Virus record (IMG/VR): IMGVR_UViG_3300034284_002720
Location: 1 to 64,000 of that record
From: a virus
Direction: 5' to 3' (one strand)
DNA: 64,000 nucleotides
How positions within the stretch are numbered: position 1 is the first letter of the stretch; every line of letters begins with the position of its first letter. The position numbers were made by a program, and so were the translations under genes. The notes under the pieces are model-generated. The model saw only the letters and a list, made by a program, of their open reading frames with translations, was not told where the DNA came from and made no database searches. Of the stretch, positions 33,501-43,500 are shown in pieces.

Positions 33501-34038
33501 TGAAGAAGTCCAGAGGTGACAAACCAAGCTCAATCCCGGCAGATTCAAGAACCCATCCCGTTTCTATATTCTCTATTCCTTCATCTACAAATAAATATGC
33601 TCCTCTCACCAACTTGTCTGAACTGTTAGCATCCTCTGCCCTCGTCCATGGCCCTGTTTTTGCAACATATATCCCATTGTCACTTCTTTCAACTTGATCC
33701 TTAACCAGAACCCGTTCACCCTCAACAATGTACACACCGTCTATTTCTTGCTCGCCCACCAGGATTATTTCTTCCGTTGTGGCAACACGAACGCTTTTTT
33801 TGGCCTTCAAGCATATTTGTCGCTTTAAAGCTTCGTATTGATTTTTAAGTTCAGCATCCGCTGTTTCGTGCTGGTATTCTCTTGCAGTAGAATCTGTGAA
33901 CTCTCTGTTCACGAAATATATGGTTACATTCTTTATCTGATACGGAGTGCGTAGACATCCCTCGCCGTCTCTAGTCTCGAGGACGAACTTTGCCTTTTCG
34001 GAAATTTTCACGCTTTCTTTGCCCACTGTTTTAATCAT
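30505..34038 (-). CDS. Baseplate wedge/tail protein with gpI-like domain, 1177 residues
   Basis: Residues about 80-182 are the VATTEEIILVGEQEIDG...NGIYVAKTGPWTRAEDAN domain shared with the partial fibre at the left edge. Residues about 330-440 (LDRYTPEMFKTVISD to WRRQIKKAIPNFKKKGSIVG) match the tail protein I family, which in P2 and Mu links baseplate to fibres. The rest is beta-rich with strand repeats. It lies directly after the baseplate J gene, as gpI does in P2-like phages. The role is to connect wedge to fibres; the size suggests a gp7-like wedge organiser. Confidence 0.8.
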   Translation of the reverse strand: MIKTVGKESVKISEKAKFVLETRDGEGCLRTPYQIKNVTIYFVNREFTDSTAREYQHETADAELKNQYEALKRQICLKAKKSVRVATTEEIILVGEQEIDGVYIVEGERVLVKDQVERSDNGIYVAKTGPWTRAEDANSSDKLVRGAYLFVDEGIENIETGWVLESAGIELGLSPLDFFRFSSPQDPADAPTENSMERLEFLKSKLDSSKSTSQFFYKEATPVKVFGGYKDPKTGELFPAWLNPSLVPTELRAKTEGDNILAPYEEGNEIIEGKFELEWDTSGCREGDYFICWSWMPNLVGDTVSAHMFFSLDGSTLVTTSIPTHFTNPEKYETLLDRYTPEMFKTVISDTDLTPRVMKGLNGAVAAGFTFLENMANQIIDLLDSNATHEQLLPLLSNFFNLSLKSNDPTLWRRQIKKAIPNFKKKGSIVGLKEAFSDAGMKFLKITKLWQVVSKYTFQEHFKYEGNSVFRLSKNALLPVDLDFEIWIRKAGEGSEWESLRPELPAENWVESYVNISGDEMAWVGAELQLGDSIRIMYKIREIPSGERSVDEYIRQLPLMDDRDERSQSYPPKNWNTRLIEEDDDLFDLVVPVRHPLADPIVWGRIRTEFPYSENAYNMDEYNGSKRDSFNPCDIDKEFTDPCGQCQSSKYNLDLEVERLSNDSLQEAKRVVEEFMPLHAVVHSFNFSGSVNEFIKTNEERIEALVTYSAEDTILAGEGQNIFNRDMDRREMQNIKREALASMSVVVPDGTGSICNQRIVLQSSSINTEDEMNNASFQNKTQGFEFKNINTGFAESDPFDSGNLLEVLGNVVANYTISRFSRNSAEIYGSVNELAIGPLFEYRISNKIADLNVDIAQSDKVTFNDENADFWMLGITTQHDIDEGLSASSVWKFRHDDKEYAIQNIMPDGSLLLGDESPSSPIVGWQLLKDGDVVKSLNSGTKTVSKYGFVEINWPEIEMRNVLAIGDYVYLGWPDETRRYKIKSFKGGDENGFYIEGYDEGSVGGQNIKVYRRVVENKVGQFGYEGIVLNADANIEERLLISNGASKDPNNIRSDNIKENFLVLFDQKYYSISEIDGARLTLDGPMGNYTLDGQDINFLVYKFSKLGLSVSERHIPSVPANVFEMVDRSGKGTIKVVQDNALAGTVSMLNSANSGEKIDMVGQKEDIEFQIEYREET

Positions 34039-34044
34039 TCATCC

Positions 34045-35619
34045 TCATTCATACATGAAAGCCACTTCTATTGATCCCGGCCTTATTATCTCAAAGAACT
34101 TCGCAGTCACCAAAGAACCTGAGTTATTTGGATAATTTGTTGTGAATGTTATTTCAAACCCCTCGGCCTGCTTAACAGACGACAGATTTTTAACAAGGTC
34201 ACTGTCCTTCAGATATTGTCCGAATTCCCAATTCTGCAAACCAAAGAAGTCTTGTATGCTGTTTTCTATGTTTACTCTTATTTCCTGCTCAAACTTCTTG
34301 TTAATCTTTGACAGTACCACCTCTACCGACACATCAACCTCAATTACTTGGCCATCTTTTATGCAGATGTAGTCAGTTATCATTTTTTTTGTTTCTAGGA
34401 GATTCGCGAGTTCTTGCTTCAGTCCATCGCTTGCCTCCTGGAGACCGGAGTTCCCGTTTCTGGCAAGAACATAAATATCCACTACATTGCCAGCGCAGCC
34501 ATGATTGCGGAGTACGGCCGTTGACTTACCTATCTGTCCATAGTATGGAGTGACAAATTGATCCGCCAGAGTTTTATAATCAAGCCCTGTTACCGCCCTG
34601 TCTTGCGTCCTGAGATAGGCCGGAAGCTTGCGGCGTATGTCCTCTATAGAGTCCCCGTCATAGCCGTGGTCTCCCTTGGTATAATTAGAAAAAGTGACGG
34701 GAACATTAGAACTAAGTCCAAAAACAGTCGCTTGGCTCTGATACTCCACATACCCAGTGACTATGTTGCCCCTAACTCCTCCTCCCGTTCTGGCTTTTAT
34801 TTCTATCTGCGAACCGTTTGGAGGAGAAAGGCCTGCCCTGTTATTGCCAAACATTATGTAGGCCCTGTAGGAGGAGTCCAACTCCACTCTGTATTCTCGT
34901 CGGGGCTGAGAATCACTGAAATATTCGACCCTCTCCCACAGTATTCCATCCACCTTCACGCTGATTGAGTCATATATGACAGAGTCTTTTGTGGTCTGGT
35001 AGGACTGAAGCGTCTGTCCAGTTCCTGTATAATTGTCTATAAATGTTCTGCCCTCAAGTCCGATCACGGAAGAATTCGTGTATGTTCCGGCGGGTATTAT
35101 TATAGGCTCATCAAACATTGGGTTGTTTTTGGCATCTGCCGCAAATAGTTCTATTGATATAAGCCCATCTTCCGTGCCAACATCCACCGAGACTGGCGTA
35201 ATTATTTCCAAGTCTATGTCTAGAGGATTATTTATTGTTGCTGTCCACATGGAACTTGAAGGAATTGGCGGGGTAGGCTTGAAGCCCACAAGTTGGCATA
35301 ACCTGAAGGCATTGTCAGGTTCGGTCACCGTGTCAATGAATAGTTCGTTGACCATTTGATCCATCTTGAAAGACAGTGTGTCAGCCAAGAATGCCCAGTT
35401 TTCAACAAGCATTATGGCTATGGAACTTTCCACGAAGTCATTGAAGGCGTTGGGAATGACCGTTCCCGTCTCGCCGAACCTTTCCCTTATGAATTGAACA
35501 AGCCTTGTCTTGAGCGACCAAAAGTCCTGATTTGTGTAGTTAAGGCTGATTATCTTGTCGTTCTTTATCGGATTGGACTGAGAATATGGGGTTATTTCAA
35601 AAGGACAGTTTTCGGGCAT
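34045..35619 (-). CDS. Baseplate J-like wedge protein (gp6-type)
   Basis: The 524 residues follow the baseplate J family: an N-terminal helical part (DFVESSIAIMLVENWAFLAD), the beta-rich core with NRAGLSPPNGSQIEIKARTGGG, and GDSIEDIRRKLPAYLRTQDRAV, the segment typical of J proteins. In T4, gp6 dimers form the ring that couples the baseplate to sheath contraction. It sits between the gp25-like and gpI-like genes, the standard order. Confidence 0.92.
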   Translation of the reverse strand: MPENCPFEITPYSQSNPIKNDKIISLNYTNQDFWSLKTRLVQFIRERFGETGTVIPNAFNDFVESSIAIMLVENWAFLADTLSFKMDQMVNELFIDTVTEPDNAFRLCQLVGFKPTPPIPSSSMWTATINNPLDIDLEIITPVSVDVGTEDGLISIELFAADAKNNPMFDEPIIIPAGTYTNSSVIGLEGRTFIDNYTGTGQTLQSYQTTKDSVIYDSISVKVDGILWERVEYFSDSQPRREYRVELDSSYRAYIMFGNNRAGLSPPNGSQIEIKARTGGGVRGNIVTGYVEYQSQATVFGLSSNVPVTFSNYTKGDHGYDGDSIEDIRRKLPAYLRTQDRAVTGLDYKTLADQFVTPYYGQIGKSTAVLRNHGCAGNVVDIYVLARNGNSGLQEASDGLKQELANLLETKKMITDYICIKDGQVIEVDVSVEVVLSKINKKFEQEIRVNIENSIQDFFGLQNWEFGQYLKDSDLVKNLSSVKQAEGFEITFTTNYPNNSGSLVTAKFFEIIRPGSIEVAFMYE

Positions 35620-35620
35620 C

Positions 35621-36046
35621 TTATTGGCCTCCGAGAGGTATTTCTAATTTAAGTTCTTGGACACTCTGTATGTTATTAAAGTCCGAAAACAAAATTCTTA
35701 TGAGAAGTATGTGCCCAATATCCTCCTTTTTGTCCGAGTCGCTCAAGGAAGGCCCAATACTGTCGTACGAGTTTGTGACATCTATCTGCGTAACCGCTAT
35801 TCTAGGTTCCCATTTTCTTATTGAATCGGCTATTGCTTGTTTTACATTTTCGACTACTATTGAATCGTTGGGTTCAAAGAAAAACTGTTTTAGTGGAGTT
35901 CCGAATTCGGGAAGCATGACCCGCTCCCCAGGTTCCGTAAGGAGCAGAACAAGCAGATCGGATTTTACTTGATTTACCCCTCCTTGGGTTCTCAGAAGTC
36001 CCAAGGGGTGTCTTGTGATCGGGTATGGAAGTCCTAGAAAAGACAT
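35621..36046 (-). CDS. gp25-like baseplate wedge protein
   Basis: The 141 residues include TEPGERVMLPEFGTPLKQFF, the signature of the GPW/gp25 family, in which the EPR-like core joins baseplate to sheath. Flanking segments (VKQAIADSIRKWEPRIAVTQ) also fit. The start is 1 base after the stop of the spike gene's 3' neighbour layout, in the order spike, gp25, J. Confidence 0.92.
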   Translation of the reverse strand: MSFLGLPYPITRHPLGLLRTQGGVNQVKSDLLVLLLTEPGERVMLPEFGTPLKQFFFEPNDSIVVENVKQAIADSIRKWEPRIAVTQIDVTNSYDSIGPSLSDSDKKEDIGHILLIRILFSDFNNIQSVQELKLEIPLGGQ

Positions 36047-36047
36047 A

Positions 36048-38171
36048 TCAGTTACCTATGTAAGGGGGAGGGCAGTTTACGCCGTCGCATTTCTGCATCA
36101 TGCTAAGCATGCTTATGCAAGGTGCTTCTAGCGAGGCCGAGGCAAAAACTCTGTCGCTTGCGACGAGCCTTGATGTCTTAGTTATGGGGTCTGTCAAGAG
36201 AACCGCCACTTGTCCGACGCAAGGCACGCATTCCATACTCTCCGAATCAGGAGGCGGAGGGCAATCTTTTCCCGCCATCAATAGTATGAACTTGTCCGCC
36301 AAGAATGCATGGATTTCCGCCTTATTAAAGTAAAAATTGCAAGACCAGTGCACCGAGTGTTGGGACGCAAGGGTTATCCAGTTTCTTGGGCCAAGGCATC
36401 CTCCCTTGCAAAAATCGTCTTTCGGCGTTGTTTCTCCAACCCCTACGACTGTGACATGGTCTCCCTCAGTCATGCAGATGTAATCGCCTCCGGCACGAAT
36501 GAAGATGTATCCGCAATAATCACTTTCTTGCATTCTTATAAAATGAGGCCCACAACAAGCGTCGTACTGAGGCGCGGTTATCTGGATATATTGGGTCTGT
36601 GTATCTTTTTGGTGATTGTCGTCCGCCATCATCATTTCCAAACCGTATCCTGTCCTTATCCTTACAAATGCATTTGTGGCCTTGTTGATGGGCATCCCTC
36701 CCTCTCTTCTTTTGGGACCACACTGATCGTTATTCTCGTCAATCATTTGAATGATGTGGTTTGAGGTGCTGTGGAGTTCTATCCCTCTCCTTGGGCCTGC
36801 CTTGCAGCTTTCCCCTTGGGTGTCGTCATTCATCTCTATTCTGTTGCCTGTGGCAGTGAGGAGTCTGATGAAATTTTCATCGCCTCTTGTGTTGGGCAAC
36901 CCGTCCGGCTCTACATCGCTGATCATTATCTGATGGCCGTGAGCCGACTTCCATGTTGTTTTGCCTTTGAAGACCTTGTCGCATCCATAATCAAACATTT
37001 GAATGCCCCGCTCCCAGTTGTTCTTGCCCTTGGGTTCGTTCACCGAGTCATCCATCCAGAATGTATGTCCGCTCAATGAGGTCATTTGTATTCCGGATTG
37101 CGGAAGCGTAGTCTTGTCTACCTTGTTATTTTGAGGATTGCCGGGACCTGTATATGGTCGGCATTCACTTCTGTGTTTAAAATAAGGATTTGCACACTGT
37201 CCCTCAGAACTTCCTCCCCCGCTTGATCCGCTTGCACCACCACCGCCTATCATCATCACACTTGGAGAAACGGGAGTGTTATCGCCTTGCACATTTGCTG
37301 GACACTGGTCAGGCTGCTCTATGGGCTCGTCTCCCTCGTTGCACTTGCTGAAATCTCCGGATCCGCATCCACACTTAGGATTTGCCCACTGGGCGGCAGG
37401 ATGGACCCTGTCGTCCTTGAATATGAGGTGATTGCCTTGTGCCGACTTTATCTCTAACCTCTGCCAACGAAAATTACACTTGTAATTCCCATCCACCATC
37501 TTTATCATGTGCTTCTGAGGTGTCTTCCATCCATATATGTTTGGGTATGTTATCTTGTTTCTCGCCTCGGGATCGCTTTCAAAATCATTGATTGAATCTA
37601 TGTCTATCCCGTTGTAGTTCTCTGTATTCCAAGGGGGAAACACTTGTGTTTCGTCAGGACCCAAAAGATACCCTCCCCGGTGGCCTCTGTGGATTTTTTC
37701 ATATTCAGGAACGGGAAAGTTCCATCCGGGTGACCTGTCCCTATCCCATGTGGTTCCGAGATAATATGGCCACTGCCTGTTCCCAGCCTCAAATATTAAG
37801 CACAGTTTTGATCCGGCTGGCGGAACCCAGGTACAGCCCGAGTCGTCAAAACCACCTTGATTAGAAATCGGATACGCCCAAGGGAGTGAGTCTACTTGAC
37901 TGTTCATCATGTGCTGCAAAGGACTGAAATATCTGACCCTTCCCATTTTCCATGGGTCTATTGTGCTTATACAAATTGCCGTGTGCATACCATATATCGC
38001 CTCTTGTTGGGCCGGTATGTCCACATTATCCTTAACTACAGTCGTAACTAATGATCTTACTCCATAACCCATGTCAGAAAATCGCTCCTCTACTTGAGCG
38101 AGTCTCTGCTCTATCATCTGTATGTTTTCAGGAATGGAACTATAATCTGACCTTATTTTATTATCTGCCAT
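36048..38171 (-). CDS. Baseplate central spike (gp5/gpV-like)
   Basis: The ATG follows AAGGATTAATAT. Residues about 55-150 form the OB-fold domain of phage spikes (GMHTAICISTIDPWKMGRVR, WAYPISNQGGFDDSGCTWVP). Later parts have repeated IEMxD/IMISD-type strands (GHTFWMDDS, GHQIMISDVE, GNRIEMND) that recall the repeated-strand parts of VgrG-like spikes. The cysteine-rich stretch PKCGCGSGDFSKC may bind metal or be disulfide-linked. No lysozyme domain is present, unlike T4 gp5. Confidence 0.85.
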   Translation of the reverse strand: MADNKIRSDYSSIPENIQMIEQRLAQVEERFSDMGYGVRSLVTTVVKDNVDIPAQQEAIYGMHTAICISTIDPWKMGRVRYFSPLQHMMNSQVDSLPWAYPISNQGGFDDSGCTWVPPAGSKLCLIFEAGNRQWPYYLGTTWDRDRSPGWNFPVPEYEKIHRGHRGGYLLGPDETQVFPPWNTENYNGIDIDSINDFESDPEARNKITYPNIYGWKTPQKHMIKMVDGNYKCNFRWQRLEIKSAQGNHLIFKDDRVHPAAQWANPKCGCGSGDFSKCNEGDEPIEQPDQCPANVQGDNTPVSPSVMMIGGGGASGSSGGGSSEGQCANPYFKHRSECRPYTGPGNPQNNKVDKTTLPQSGIQMTSLSGHTFWMDDSVNEPKGKNNWERGIQMFDYGCDKVFKGKTTWKSAHGHQIMISDVEPDGLPNTRGDENFIRLLTATGNRIEMNDDTQGESCKAGPRRGIELHSTSNHIIQMIDENNDQCGPKRREGGMPINKATNAFVRIRTGYGLEMMMADDNHQKDTQTQYIQITAPQYDACCGPHFIRMQESDYCGYIFIRAGGDYICMTEGDHVTVVGVGETTPKDDFCKGGCLGPRNWITLASQHSVHWSCNFYFNKAEIHAFLADKFILLMAGKDCPPPPDSESMECVPCVGQVAVLLTDPITKTSRLVASDRVFASASLEAPCISMLSMMQKCDGVNCPPPYIGN

Positions 38172-38181
38172 ATATTAATCC

Positions 38182-39669
38182 TTAGCTCGGACCTCCGCTC
38201 CCCGCTCCGCCAAGTGGCTCTCCAACAGGAACATCCACGCCCGGCAAGGCGAGGAGCAACTTTAAAGTAGTTGTATAAGATCCTGATTGAATGGAGTGAT
38301 TTATTCCTTCTACCATCCATTTTCTGTTGCTCATGATCGGATTACACCCGGGCTCTGCGAGCCAAACTCCACAACCATCACCTCCCAAATGAAATGGATT
38401 TATTGCAACTATTGAAACATGTTTCCCTTTCGCCATTTGACAAAACATAGGCCTAGGATCCCCCAGTATTTTTAAATCGGCCCTCATTCCTTGACCATTT
38501 GAAGATATTCTTCCCGCAAGAAAATGTGCCCTTTGAGACTTCATCAATTCTTTCCATGCATTTTTGGGTCCATAGGATTCCCAAGCTTGTTGAGTTATTG
38601 TTAATTGTTGTTGCAAACCAACCTCATTGCCACAATCTCCATCTTTTCCACTTACTTTGGCATCTATGTAATTTTGATTTGCCGTGTTCCCGGGACCGGA
38701 TGTTCCTCCGCCGGCCAAAAAATTTGATTGTGCGTTTGTCCAATTAAATTTAGGAGTAAATTCTATCACCGTACTGCACTTTCCTCCATTGACTATAAAA
38801 GTTCCAAGATTTGAATCCACATCACTTTTATTACAAGCATTAAATTCTGCTTTCAATACGTCCGGAAAAATAACCAATGTGTTGGGTTCTGTCGGCCACC
38901 ACGCCAACGCAAGGCCCGATCCTTCGGCAGTCCCATCATTTATTCTATATGGCTCTAACCATTTTACTATGATCGCAAGCCTATTTGAATTGTCTCCTTG
39001 CCAATAAACTTTCGGCCCGCCTTTTCCGTATCCCTTCCAATCAAATTCTGTGTCTACGAATTTGCCGTCAGGTTGTTTTTTCATGAATCTGACATTAACT
39101 TGCGGTTCTTTAGAACACAAAGTCCTTATCGCAGTTTCTATGTCAATCGGGTTTTCTTGTGTTCCCCAAGTTTCATTGCTTCTCATTGATTCAAGTAGAG
39201 GTACGACAGTGGCCCCTGTTATCTTATATTTTATTTTTCCTTCGCTGTAATTTACATCCAAGTCTCTGATGATAGTTCTAAAAGGAACAGACGGGACAAC
39301 CCTTTTTTGGCCTTCGCATGTGATCATCGTCCATCCGAACTGGAATTTCATCTGAGTATCAAGGCCAACTCTATAGGGACACTTCACCAATGAATCTAAA
39401 ATAGCGCCCATTCTGCCGCCGGATTCATCTAGAATTTCAACCTCAACAGTAGGCGTATCAGACCATCCGATTTCAAAAGATTTTATGCAAGCCTTGTTCT
39501 CATTTGTGGGGTAGGATTTGTTGCCGACCGTTATCTGGTCTCCGTTGCCGATTTGCACCCAAACCCACGGGGCAAAACTCTCTGCTTGTTCTCTTGCCGG
39601 ACCGGGCAATTGGAGCTCCCCACATGCGTAATTGGCCGCACATCCCGCCAGGCAGTTTTCACTAACCAT
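38182..39669 (-). CDS. Baseplate hub protein (gpD/gp27-like)
   Basis: The 495 residues fit the late-control gpD family: an N-terminal beta domain with KSFEIGWSDTPTVEVEILDE and VGLDTQMKFQFGW, and a C-terminal domain with MVEGINHSIQSGSYTTTLKL. In P2/T4 this protein forms the trimeric hub that holds the spike. The start overlaps the preceding gene's end by 8 bases after GGAAAACATAT, so the two are coupled. Confidence 0.85.
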   Translation of the reverse strand: MVSENCLAGCAANYACGELQLPGPAREQAESFAPWVWVQIGNGDQITVGNKSYPTNENKACIKSFEIGWSDTPTVEVEILDESGGRMGAILDSLVKCPYRVGLDTQMKFQFGWTMITCEGQKRVVPSVPFRTIIRDLDVNYSEGKIKYKITGATVVPLLESMRSNETWGTQENPIDIETAIRTLCSKEPQVNVRFMKKQPDGKFVDTEFDWKGYGKGGPKVYWQGDNSNRLAIIVKWLEPYRINDGTAEGSGLALAWWPTEPNTLVIFPDVLKAEFNACNKSDVDSNLGTFIVNGGKCSTVIEFTPKFNWTNAQSNFLAGGGTSGPGNTANQNYIDAKVSGKDGDCGNEVGLQQQLTITQQAWESYGPKNAWKELMKSQRAHFLAGRISSNGQGMRADLKILGDPRPMFCQMAKGKHVSIVAINPFHLGGDGCGVWLAEPGCNPIMSNRKWMVEGINHSIQSGSYTTTLKLLLALPGVDVPVGEPLGGAGSGGPS

Positions 39670-39988
39670 ATATGTTTTCCGGTAGGACTATCGTCCTTCC
39701 CGCCTTAAATTCAAATATGTCCTTTATGCTGTTCACCTCCATTATCTTCCACCAAAAGTCTGGTAATCCATATTTTTCCTTTGAAACCAGATCTGGTCTG
39801 AATTCCATTCCTGGGGGAATTACAGCAACCTTATCTCCACTAGATTCAACAAACTTATTTTTTTTGTATGTTTCAAATGTGATTATTTTTTCATCTGAAT
39901 AATAGATAATTCTGCTGTCTGCATATCTGCTCACTCTGGTTACGAATTCCATAGCGCTTAAATTTGTGAATTCTATTTTGTTGGCCAT
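39662..39988 (-). CDS. LysM/gp53-like baseplate protein, 108 residues
   Basis: The C-terminal half RPDLVSKEKYGLPDFWWKIM, then FKAGRTIVLP, follows the pattern of T4 gp53 and LysM-type baseplate proteins (RPDxxxxxxYGxxxxWWxIMxxN). LysM modules of this kind help fix the tail tube to the hub. The first half (YADSRIIYYSDEKIITFETY) is beta-rich. Its position between the tail-tube-side gene and the hub gene fits. Confidence 0.75.
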   Translation of the reverse strand: MANKIEFTNLSAMEFVTRVSRYADSRIIYYSDEKIITFETYKKNKFVESSGDKVAVIPPGMEFRPDLVSKEKYGLPDFWWKIMEVNSIKDIFEFKAGRTIVLPENIYG

Positions 39989-39991
39989 CGT

Positions 39992-40579
39992 TCACTTCCC
40001 CAGTTTGAAAATTCTCTCTTGCCCCGGCAGTTCGGCACTTTTGTATACCACATCCCAACTGGTTTCTATGTCAAACTTGAAAGGCACGAAGGTCGCTTCT
40101 TCCCAAGCAACCTCCGTAGGAAATTTAACAGAGTAATTTTTCAGAATTACGCATAATTCTTCGTATTCGGCGAGCAATTGTCCGCATTTCATGCGACAAA
40201 CAGGGGGAGGCACGAAGGGAGCCCCGTTTTGACCCATTTGGGGATAGGTCGCACTCTGAATCGCCCTGAGAGCCATCATATTGTAGTTTATATCCTCGGG
40301 CTCTGAAACGATCATGTGTATTGTCATCGTTATTGCCCTGTTGTCCGACTGGGAGTAGGTTTTGAGGGGAGAAGACCTTCCGATAACCACCTCGTCGTTA
40401 TAAGATGCGGACTTGGTGTCTGTTATTTCGGGAAGAACTTTCATCTGAAGTGTGAATTCATTGTTCTTGTAGTACCTTCCCGAAAAGTCACGCAACGAGA
40501 AACAGTCTTGGCATGGTATTATTATGTAACAATCTTTTATGGGAACGAGAGGACCGCCCGTTATTGTTGCTGCTGGCAT
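39992..40579 (-). CDS. Baseplate/tail-tube-end structural protein, 195 residues
   Basis: Not assigned to a named family. It lies directly after the tape measure, where hub-proximal tube initiators usually are. The beta-rich sequence with SQSDNRAITMTIHMIVSEPE and FVPFKFDIETSWDVVYKSAE resembles tail-tube-fold proteins. Cysteines in IIPCQDCFSLRD and PPPVCRMKCG are unusual. A role as first tube ring or hub adaptor is inferred from order. Confidence 0.65.
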   Translation of the reverse strand: MPAATITGGPLVPIKDCYIIIPCQDCFSLRDFSGRYYKNNEFTLQMKVLPEITDTKSASYNDEVVIGRSSPLKTYSQSDNRAITMTIHMIVSEPEDINYNMMALRAIQSATYPQMGQNGAPFVPPPVCRMKCGQLLAEYEELCVILKNYSVKFPTEVAWEEATFVPFKFDIETSWDVVYKSAELPGQERIFKLGK

Positions 40580-40593
40580 TGTTTTTACCTTTT

Positions 40594-43500
40594 TTACTTT
40601 CCGTTATTTACAAGACTTCTATTTGCACTATCTCCCACTCGGCCATATCTGCTATTTCCAAAAATTGCCGCATGCACGGGACTTCTGGGATCCCTTGTAT
40701 TTCCTTGGCTATTTGCTCCTCCGCCCGGCAATATGGATGACCTCGGCTTCATAAGATCTACCAATGAATTGATGGCTTCCTTTATCTGGACAAGTTCGTC
40801 AACTTGCTCCTTGGATGCCTCTTCTATCCTTGCCAACTCGTCGCTCTGCAATTTATTCGTCCCAGCTTGGGCGCTTGTCTTTTCTCTAAGTATGGACTCG
40901 GTTATGTCGCGCAAGTGAACTGGCTGAACTGCACCGACCTCCGATTCGCTTTCTGGCCTTACCATCGGGATTGCGTGGTGCCCAACCGGCGTGGTGAGTG
41001 CCACCGCCCTGTCCTCTAGGCCCACTTGCGTCTTCTTCAATAGGTTTTCAAGACCCGATCCGGAAGTTGCTGCTGGCATCAGTTTGCCCATCAAATCGTT
41101 GAGGGCTTTTTCCGTATGAGTGTCATGAACATATATGGACCCAGGGTTTTGTCCCATTTCCATGGTTTTTTCCATGGCCTTTCCTTGTTCCACTTGCTTG
41201 TCCAATGAATCTCCATAGCCGAACATCGACTTCAGTCCTCCCCAAGCCGAACTAAATCCTTTTTGTATTGCTGCTCCCACGATCTTGGCATTCTCTACTG
41301 CCGCCATTCCCGTTTCTTGTATGGCCATTCCAGCCTTAGAGCCGGCCTCCCAGACATTACCTTGCAACAAGTTCGCCCCAGCCCCATAGACGCTACCTAC
41401 TGCGTGTGCAGTGCTTGGGCCGTTGGTCTCCATCGATCTGGCTTGTTCGGCTGCCGTCTGGCTGAAGCCCTCCGCAGCCGCCCCTAGCCCCGGAATCCAT
41501 CCTTTCATCCATCCCCATATTCCATTCAATCCTTCTTGCAAACCACCCAGCCATGTTCCCCAAGCTGCCGGATCTAGCATCTTGCCCATGTAGTTGCCGA
41601 GCTGTTCGGATTTCTTCAAGGCCCAGTCAACCGCACCCCCGGCCGACTCATAGACTCCATACGCCTTTTCTCCTATCCATGAACCGACAGAGTTGAATCC
41701 GTCCTTGACCTTTCCTCCTACCCACATCGGAAAGTCAACGAAGGTTGATTTCAACCCGCTGCCAATGGTGCTAAATGCTCCTCCTACATTGTCATATATC
41801 GTATCTGCTATCCATCCTCCGCCGAGACTGCCGACAATACCCCCAACAAAAGCCCCTACTCCGGTTCCTATAACTGGAATTATGCTTCCTATAGCCGCGC
41901 CCGCCGCCGCCCCGGCAAGACCTCCGGCCATCCCGCCGGCAGCCCCTACTGCCGCCTTACTTGTGCTCTCGCCCGTCATCTTTCTAATGCCGAAATCAAT
42001 CAGCGGGCCCACGACAGGGAGTTTCTTTGCTGCAACGCCGACAAATTTAGACGCCTTACCTAAGAAGCCAAGCGCCTTGGGAGCCGCCTTTGCAATATCA
42101 TCGGCACTGGACAAAACCACCTTCGCGGCATCATCAACAACAGCAGCCTTTGATGTTGCTCTAGCGGCCTTACCCATACTGCCTCCCATTTTGCCGAAGG
42201 GATTGGTTTTTGCCACATCATCCGCATTTCCGAAAATCTTTCTGAACCAACCGCCCTTTTGAGCCGCAGCCTTCCCCGCAGCCTTTGCTGCATCATCCGC
42301 TGCGGATGCGACTGGGTTGGCTGCGGCAGTAGCCGCTTTTCCTGCACTCTTTGCAGTCTCTTTTCCTATTAGGCCGATCTTTTGCAAGAAATTGGTCACG
42401 GGCTTGAAAAGATAGTCGCTGAACTTCTGGCTTATTGATTGCATTGCGCTGGCGAACGGTTTGACGAGCCAGTCATCCGCTAACTTTGCGACTCTTGACC
42501 CAAGATTTTTCAAAGGTGTCAATATGTATTCGTCCGCCCACTTTAGAACTTTGCCCCCCAAGTCCTTCAAAGGTTGCCAGATATAATCGTCTATCCATTT
42601 CCCAAATCCCTTAAGCCAACCCAATATCTTGCTAAACCACCCTCCTGATATGTAGTCCAACAACCCCTTCCAAGCCCTTATCGCTATGCCGACATAATCG
42701 TACAAGTTTTTCTTAAAAAGCGAGAAGAATTCGTCAACATACGGCGATAGGTTCTGCCACACCTTAGCAGCTCCTTTTATGAATCTTCCCATGAGCTTTA
42801 TGGGAGACCTAACAAAGGTGTTGAACAAGCCCTTCATTATTTTGAACGGAAGCTTTAAGAAAAAGCGCGCCACATTGAACACGAACTTTCCAAGTCCAAG
42901 CAAAACGGTTTTTGCCATTCCGGCAAAGAAGCCTGCTATTCCGTAACACATGTCTGGAATTATTGAATTCCATATAAGAATATCACCTAGCCATTTGAAA
43001 GGAGATATTATGTCTGCGGCTATGCTCCAAATCCAATTGACTATTGGTTTGAATATGCCTGTAACCGCATCCAACATTGCTCCGCCCATGTCTGTCAAGT
43101 TCTTCCCTAGTGCACTCCAATCGCCAGTAAATATAGAGCCTATTGCCTTTACAAAACTTGTAACCCATTTAACTGCGGCAGCAAATACATTTGCTAAAAT
43201 TTCAACAACACCTATTACGGCGCTTATGGCCTTGACCACAACCCAGAGTGCGGCTCCTATTGGTGCTCCAACAATCCAACCAATTGCTCTTCCTATCGGC
43301 TTCAGCCACGGAATAATTAAGGCAAATGCTCCGCTCAAATCGGCCGCTTCCGCACCGAATATGCTGGCTATTGAGTTGAAAACCTTCAGGAACGATTCTC
43401 CGATTCCCTTGAATTGCTCTCCTATGTATAAAAACGCCCTGCCAACTGGTTTTAGAACATCGTAGAAACCTTGGAGCACTCCCTCAAAAATTGTGAACGC

